NCBI GenBank assembly: GCA_030762935.1
Contig: CM060900.1
Span: 399,553,132-399,617,131, forward strand
Reading direction: 5' to 3'
From: Hymenopus coronatus
Taxonomy: Eukaryota > Arthropoda > Insecta > Mantodea > Hymenopodidae
Length of the DNA: 64,000 nt
Shown here: piece by piece, positions 58,960-64,000 of the stretch
Numbering within the stretch: the stretch's first letter is position 1
Layout of the letters: every line of letters begins with the position of its first letter
Notes under the pieces: generated by a model
What the model was told of the DNA's origin: nothing
Seen by the model: only the letters and a program-made list of their open reading frames with translations
The model's database searches: none
Position numbers and translations under genes: made by a program

Positions 58960-60047
58960 TAGAGAGCATACACTGTGCTGCATCCTTCAGCAGCAGATAC
59001 AATGGAATTTATCATGAAGAGTACTGCAGTGCAGGCATGACTCTGAAGAAAACAAACCCCGAGCCTACCAGACATCAACTATTGAATACAATGGAAATTG
59101 TGTGTAACATTAAGAGTATGAGACATGGTTTGAAGGGCACCAGAAATCTTACTTCATCCGATGCAATTCAGAAAGACATGAAGACTTACCTGCAGGAAGC
59201 TAAACACAGGATTATACAATTTGTTCTAAAAGAGTTCTCCACACATAAAGCTGTGAAGATTTACCTGTTAGTGGAATGCCGATTTGTAAACAGTGTTGGA
59301 AAAACTAATGACAAGACCTTCAAACCAGGAATCAGACAGTGTTTCAAGGAACTGATTTAGACCAATTTTGGAGACAAAATTCAAGAAACTGGCTGTTGAA
59401 ATGGACGAATCACAACTTAACGGAAGCTGCTTACTGTTGAGGGGGTGCCTTCAAATTAACAATAACAACCCACTTCGCGGGAGCAGTTACATTCATCTAC
59501 CTGCATCTATAGAAGCAAACAAAGCGCGTGTGAACCTCCAGAATCGTCCTGATGAGACATGGTTTTTATATGCTCTCCACGCAAAATTCATTTAAAAGGA
59601 TCCCCAATGTGTAACCAAATACAAGTATGTGGAAAATAAATACGGCCTCTCGTGTATCGCGATTGCTGCACCTTTGTCTAAAATCCCGACATTTGAAAAG
59701 AAAAATAATATATCTATGAACGTGTTTGCACTGGCTGAAAAGAAAGCATTGTTTCCAAAATAACAATATGGTGTGCTATTGCCGTAATATGGGGTTGAAA
59801 ACCTGAAGCTTATGTACATGGATATGGACTAAGCTGTGTAGGAAGAACTATCTGATCGTCGTGACCTTCTTCTTTTGAGTGATGAAAACGGCACGCATCA
59901 CTATGCATAAATCAAGAACTTTGAGAAGCTTATTCGAGAACAAACGACAAAATATGAAGCACACCGAAGTGGAGTGGAAAATTTGCAGAAACATGCTACT
60001 ATACTCAGGCAGCGTGCTCTCGCTGTGATAACTATGCGCACAAAGAA
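58960..60047 (+). pseudogene. PolB (Polinton-type) N-terminal fragment, copy B
   Basis: It is nearly identical to 4440-5528, including the stop after KELI (TAG 59358-59360), the stop at about 59593 and the displaced motif C segment (59765-59831). It ends in the same truncated LINE terminus (60048-60113). Small differences such as TAACAATATG at 59761 keep the displaced segment closer to its source at 20311. Confidence 0.85.
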
Positions 60048-60113
60048 GGCTGAATGCGTAATGCATTTTTCACCTCCACGGTAAAAAGAAAAAAGAAAAA
60101 AAAAAAAAAAAAA
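60048..60113 (+). mobile_element. Severely 5'-truncated LINE 3' end with A tract, copy B
   Basis: Same as 5529-5587: tgaatgcgtaatgcattttt, cctccacggt, then an A/G-interrupted A run. Confidence 0.75.
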
Positions 60114-61451
60114 AGACGCAAGGACATTCGGAGCTTCTTCGACTTGTAAGGATGGCCAAGAAGAGGCAGCGCAGACTCGCCACTGCTAAGGCAGCACCCG
60201 ATGCCTCCACCTTGGCAGCCGCCGAGAAGGTAGCACCTCCGACGCTACCGGTCCAGGCAAGCCTTGCTTCGCCGCCGACCGCCACCTCAGTCTCGCCGCA
60301 ACTGCAGCCATTGCCAACACCGCCTCCACCCAGCTTCACGCCGCCGCCGCAAGGAGAGCTTCGAGATGCCGAGGAAGAAGACGCAACGCAAAATCGCTGC
60401 CAACCCAGCTGCCAGCTCTCCACCGGCAACTGCCGGCAGGGAAGCCTCCACATCACCGTCACCGGAGCAAGTCCAACAAACACCGCCGCAGACAGCCCAT
60501 AATTCACCGGCAGCCAGCACAGCCTCTCGGCAGCTGCAGCCGCCGCCGGAGCCCGCGCAGTCACTACCACCGCAGTTAAGTGGTGTGGTTAGGGGGGTCC
60601 CTAGAGACCTTTCTACCAAGCACGTAATCGACGTAGCGCAGTCGCTGAGGCCTTCTTGCTAGAGGGCCACTCGAATCCTGAGCGACTGGGGACTAACGCC
60701 ACTCGTCCGAATCGAGTTCCAAGACAGCGCCGATATGGAAGCTGCTTTGGCATCAGGGTTGCCCTTTCTAGGGCGACTCCTGAGCGTCGAAGTTAGCATA
60801 ACAGAGCACCACCGCCCTTGCCGACGCTGCTGTGCTTACGGGCACAGCTTCGAAGCCTGTTCCTCGCCGCCGCGGTGCCACTATTGTGGAGCCACTGCCT
60901 ACACCGCCGAGTGCACACGGCACTACCTACGCCGCAGACGCCGGTTCTGTGCCACCTGCCTTGGCACAGGACACTACACCGGGCAAGCAATGTGCCCAGC
61001 CTATCCAAGAAACAGGCAACCGTCTCCGCAGCAGACCCGGTAAGAACCAGTGCCTTCAACCACACAGACAGCGCAGACACCTACACCTTCAACACTACAT
61101 ACCGGCGAACTACTGCAGAAACTCCAGGGCCTAAGTGAGGCCATTCAGGACCTCCACGCGGAGGTTCTAACACTGACGGCCGAACTGAAACACCTGGAGG
61201 ACCACCTGCAAGAACAACAGACCGAACTTCAGGAACTTCCAACACTAAGACACCAATTCACTCAACTCTACGCTGACATCCGGCTCATCATCAGGGAGGA
61301 GGTGAAGGCCCTGAAGACGACGACAGGACGGCCACCGATGCACCACAGCGATCCTGAGCCTCTGGTTCAGATAGCTGAAGTACCTATATATACAACATCC
61401 ACCTATGACAGCACAGGAACTCTACAGAAAACAACTCCGCAGAGAACGAAC
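60114..61451 (+). pseudogene. Jockey-like LINE ORF1, ORF1-only copy B
   Basis: ATG at 60152 opens MAKKRQRRLATAKAAP. A frame change near 60340 leads into the second basic module (MPRKKTQRKIAANPA) and the core VVRGVPRDLSTK. TAG near 60660 is shared with copy A. After a shift, the frame at 60735 has the knuckle CRRCCAYGHSFEAC, then CHYCGATAYTAEC and CATCLGTGHYTGQAMC, a TAA at 61041, then the coiled-coil region. The knuckles are better kept than in copy A. No ORF2 follows. Confidence 0.8.
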
Positions 61452-61691
61452 CAACTTCAGGAAGCATCACCAGTAACTTTCACAAAACACACATCACCAT
61501 TAACTACCATTCATTTACACCAATTGCTTCTCCAGCGGGGCACTCAGGGCGCAAGTCATGTGTGTCCACTGGCTCATCATACTTTCACCTCGCAGTTACT
61601 GCCACTTGCAGGCAGCAAACATGTTCACCAGAAATTCGCAGGTGCTTTATGCGGTTTTACACAAGAGAGTCATGGGCCTCCTACTTCCCAT

Positions 61692-61724
<33 letters not shown>

Positions 61725-61829
61725 TGAATAGTGCCACCATGGTTCAAGTCCAGGTTGGGGAGTCTCACACTTCCCGGTTTGCCTGGGGTTAGGGCGTCAG
61801 TTGCCTGTCTCCCATCGTAAAAAAAAATG
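61452..61829 (+). other. 3' UTR and A tail of ORF1-only copy B
   Basis: It matches 6961-7347. It has a 33-base T run at 61692-61723 in place of the shorter one in copy A, the T-arm-like word ggttcaagtcc at 61741, and ends cccatcgt plus A. Confidence 0.75.
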
Positions 61830-61926
61830 CTATAAATAGTTTTCTACGAAGTCCGTGCCCATGTCTCAGTCATCTTAAACGTCAAGATGGCCTTTCACGA
61901 CGGAGCTTCTTCTTCGACTCGCTAAG

Positions 61927-63045
61927 ATGGCCAAGAAGAGACTGCGCAGACTCGCCGCTGCTAAGGCAGCACCCGTCGCCTCTTCCTCGGCAGCCGCCGA
62001 GGAGGCAGCCTCTCCGTTGCTACCGGTCCCGGCAAGCCCTGATTCGCCGGCCGCCACCGCAGTCTCGCCGCAACTGCAGCCGCAGTTGCCGCCAACACCG
62101 CCGCCACCGACGCCTCCACCCAGCTCTACGACGCCGCCCCGGTTCAGTGCCGTGGTACGGGGGGTCCCTAGGGACCTTACCACCCGGCATCTGCTCACCG
62201 CCGTGCAGTCGCGGTGGCCTTCATGCTTGAGGGCCACCCGCATTTACTGCGACCGGGGACCAACGCCGCTCGTCCGTCTGGAGATGCAGGACCAGGCTGA
62301 CCTGGAAGCTGCCTTGGCGTTAGGGTTGCCCTTATTAGGGCGACTTCTGGTCGTCGAGGCTAGCAGACAGGAACGCCATCGGCCCTGCCGACGCTGCTGT
62401 GCCTACGGCCACACAGCTGAAGTCTGCTCTTCGACACCGAGGTGCCACTACTGCGGTACCAACTCCACCACCACCGAGTGCACTGGGCATGATCTCCGCC
62501 GACGCCGCCGATTCTGTGCCACCTGTCGTGGCACAGGACACTACACAGGGCAAGCCCAGTGCCCTCTCTACCCAAGGAGCAGCACTTCATCACCAACTTC
62601 TGCCCGCCGTACCACTCCACCGCAGACAACCACCACTGAGGCCTCACCACCTGCACTCTCAACAGACGCAGCGACGCGAGAAGCCATTCAGGACCTCCAC
62701 GCGGAGATCCTGAACGTCGGCGCTCGACTAGCTGCCCTGGAAGAGACATGCAGTCACCTCACACAGAAGCTACAGGAGTTACAAGCTTCTAACGACGCAG
62801 CAGCCACCAGCCAGCAGACTACAGCCGCCGACCTGTCCACCAGGATCGACGCCCTAATGCAGCCTCTGAGGCAGGTTCTCCTGCAGCAAGCTGCATACTC
62901 TGCTGAGCTGTTTCAATCTAAACGACAGCAACCCAACACTGCTCCTCCTCCTGTACAGGCTGAGGGGCGCACACAACGACCACCCACACAGTGGAAGACT
63001 ACCGGGAGCTTCGTGGAGCAATTCCGAAGCAGGTATAATCCATAA
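61927..63045 (+). CDS. Jockey-like LINE ORF1 (gag-like, CCHC), intact, 372 aa
   Basis: A nucleic-acid-binding ORF1 protein of LINE ribonucleoprotein particles. N-terminus basic (MAKKRLRRLAAAKAA, 1-15), then Ala/Pro-rich to about 73. A conserved core 75-152 starts AVVRGVPRDLTTR and is of the kind that precedes zinc knuckles in Jockey ORF1 (PRE_C2HC-like). Knuckle 1 is C154-C157-H162-C167 (CX2CX4HX4C); a variant second finger lies around C173/C176/C185/H188; knuckle 3 is C197-C200-H205-C212 (CX2CX4HX6C). A coiled coil at about 228-320 (AIQDLHAEILNVGARLAALE) probably multimerises it. ATG at 61927 fits the start of copies A and B. The only ORF1 here without a lesion. Confidence 0.85.
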   Translation: MAKKRLRRLAAAKAAPVASSSAAAEEAASPLLPVPASPDSPAATAVSPQLQPQLPPTPPPPTPPPSSTTPPRFSAVVRGVPRDLTTRHLLTAVQSRWPSCLRATRIYCDRGPTPLVRLEMQDQADLEAALALGLPLLGRLLVVEASRQERHRPCRRCCAYGHTAEVCSSTPRCHYCGTNSTTTECTGHDLRRRRRFCATCRGTGHYTGQAQCPLYPRSSTSSPTSARRTTPPQTTTTEASPPALSTDAATREAIQDLHAEILNVGARLAALEETCSHLTQKLQELQASNDAAATSQQTTAADLSTRIDALMQPLRQVLLQQAAYSAELFQSKRQQPNTAPPPVQAEGRTQRPPTQWKTTGSFVEQFRSRYNP

Positions 63046-63398
63046 GATCTACGTCCTATTCTCTCCTCTATTTCCACCCCTTTATTTCCCTACCAATGTC
63101 ACCTCTATTCCCTAGGCTACAGTCAGGTTTCATGGCTGCTAGCCTAGAAACAACCTTTTACCCGCTCCCGCACAACGTGCGGCAGCTTCCTATCTTTCGC
63201 CGACTAACGCGGGTGCATCAGCGGGACCGCGCAAAGCCACGAGATTCTCAACAAACTACTGTTATAACGTGGAGGGGTTTTTTAGTGGGTATGCCGCATG
63301 AGGAAGCGGAGAGTCCCAAATATCCTCCCAGCCATTGCACTTCGGCTGGGGGTTGAATGCGTAATGCATTTTTCCCCTCCACGGTAAAAAAAAAAAAA
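63046..63398 (+). other. 3' UTR and poly(A) of the 61.9-kb element
   Basis: Non-coding. It ends gggggttgaatgcgtaatgc, atttttcccctccacggt and a 13-base A run. Two small ORFs in it (63096-63356 and its antisense) have no motif. Confidence 0.7.
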
Positions 63399-64000
63399 AG
63401 ATGGCCTTTAGCCCAAACAATGCAAGCGTTGCCAGATGCTGTGGCACACGCACAAAGAGTGTCAGGCACCCCATGAAACCTGCGCCAAATGTACAGGCCA
63501 ACACCCCTCTTTTAGCTGCAGGGTTCCCCTGGAGGAACGTAGGTGCGCCCTGTGTAATGCCACAGGACATGGAGCAACTTGGCGCGGTTGCCCCAGTTAC
63601 CAGGCCGCACTGAACGGGCCACGACCGAGGGAGCAGCAAAATAGGGCCCCCCGACCCCACCGAGAACATCGCCAGAACCAGGTTGCTGCTCCCAACAACA
63701 CAGAAGGGCAATGGTACGTACAGGACCGCCGCGGAAGGAACAGACCAGCCCCCAACCAGACCCCTTCTACAGCTGAAGTAAGACGGGTAGTGCCCGACTT
63801 GTCTCCAGCTAATCAAGAGTGCACCCCAGTAGAAATAGGTACACCACAAACACACACACTGACACACCAATTCAGACACAAACAGAAACACACCAACCTC
63901 CCCCACACCTACATGAATGTAGCGCATTCAATGTAACGGCACTCACCGTCCGGGAAGCATTCTACAATGGCGTGGCCCTGAGCGAACTCCTGAACAGTAT
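63399..64000 (+). pseudogene. LINE ORF1 fragment of another family, runs off the window
   Basis: It begins directly after the A run. The frame has three knuckles: CKRCQMLWHTHKEC (63421), CAKCTGQHPSFSC and CALCNATGHGATWRGC, then a Pro/Arg/Gln-rich tail to TAA at 63936. A one-base-shifted frame continues as VTALTVREAFYNGVALSELL to the window edge, so a frameshift near 63930 is likely. It is 5' truncated. The sequence is unlike the other ORF1 copies outside the knuckles. ORF2 could follow outside the window. Confidence 0.65.

Larger units (their letters stand above)
54537..61878 (+). repeat. Segmental duplication, copy B
   Basis: Partner of 1162-7397. The left homology starts at the word attagtatttttgttattat in both copies. 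The right homology ends at cttaaa (7392-7397 / 61873-61878). Confidence 0.85.
61885..63398 (+). mobile_element. ORF1-only Jockey-like element with intact ORF1
   Basis: It runs from a 5' UTR (ggagcttcttcttcgactcg) shared with copies A and B, through an intact ORF1, to a 340-base 3' UTR and an A run at 63386-63398. The 3' UTR shares words with that of the 7.4-kb RT-bearing LINE (acgcgggtgca, gtggagggg then ttttttagt). No trace of ORF2 lies between. It begins where segmental copy B stops matching copy A. Confidence 0.7.

Noticed and set aside
1..64000. CRISPR arrays, bacterial operons or prophage genes.
   Set aside because: No direct-repeat/spacer pattern and no prokaryotic gene organisation anywhere in the window.

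Overview
The window is eukaryotic, repeat-dominated DNA, most likely from an arthropod and probably an insect. There are no operons, Shine-Dalgarno sites or dense genes. Nearly everything recognisable is a transposable element or its fossil: RTE-like and Jockey-like LINEs, tRNA-derived SINEs, a protein-primed family B DNA polymerase of Polinton/Maverick (adintovirus-like) type, and piggyBac-, mariner-, hAT- and DUF4817/Tc1-like transposases. Species cannot be read from the sequence. Family names rest on motif recognition, not on a search.

Region by region. 1-1125 is an RTE-like LINE 3' half interrupted by a SINE with a visible 16-bp target-site duplication. 1131-3857 is a degenerate (ATT)n array. 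3857-5528 holds a truncated piggyBac-like gene (minus strand) and a rearranged PolB fragment. 5529-17074 is a head-to-tail pile of plus-strand, Jockey-like LINE copies, several of them carrying only ORF1 and most starting directly after the poly(A) of the copy before. 17226-20849 is the longest PolB copy, recognisable in all its motifs but broken. 20850-22955 is gene-free, with an odd A-rich, internally repeated tract. 22956-39700 is AT-rich background with SINE, mariner and hAT fossils and one possible two-exon host gene end (32253-33720). 39767-48115 looks like a nested stack: a DUF4817-type transposase split by an intact RTE LINE (40291-43436, 971-aa ORF, 13-bp TSD) and by about 4.2 kb that includes a hAT-like fossil. 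49020-58361 is a second, larger ATT array containing a SINE and a 225-bp unique island with a strong hairpin. 58358-64000 repeats the order piggyBac fragment, PolB fragment, ORF1-only LINE, and then adds an ORF1-only element with an intact 372-aa ORF1 and a further ORF1 fragment.

The two ends of the window are related: about 1162-7397 and 54537-61878 are copies of one multi-kilobase segment (array, piggyBac, PolB, ORF1-only LINE). They share old lesions and differ by later insertions.

How the parts work together: the intact RTE LINE and the intact ORF1 are the only long ORFs that look recently functional. ORF1-only copies could move only with ORF2 protein supplied by a relative such as the 7.4-kb or 11.7-kb copy. 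ATT tracts begin at retroelement 3' tails in several places, which suggests how the large arrays arose.
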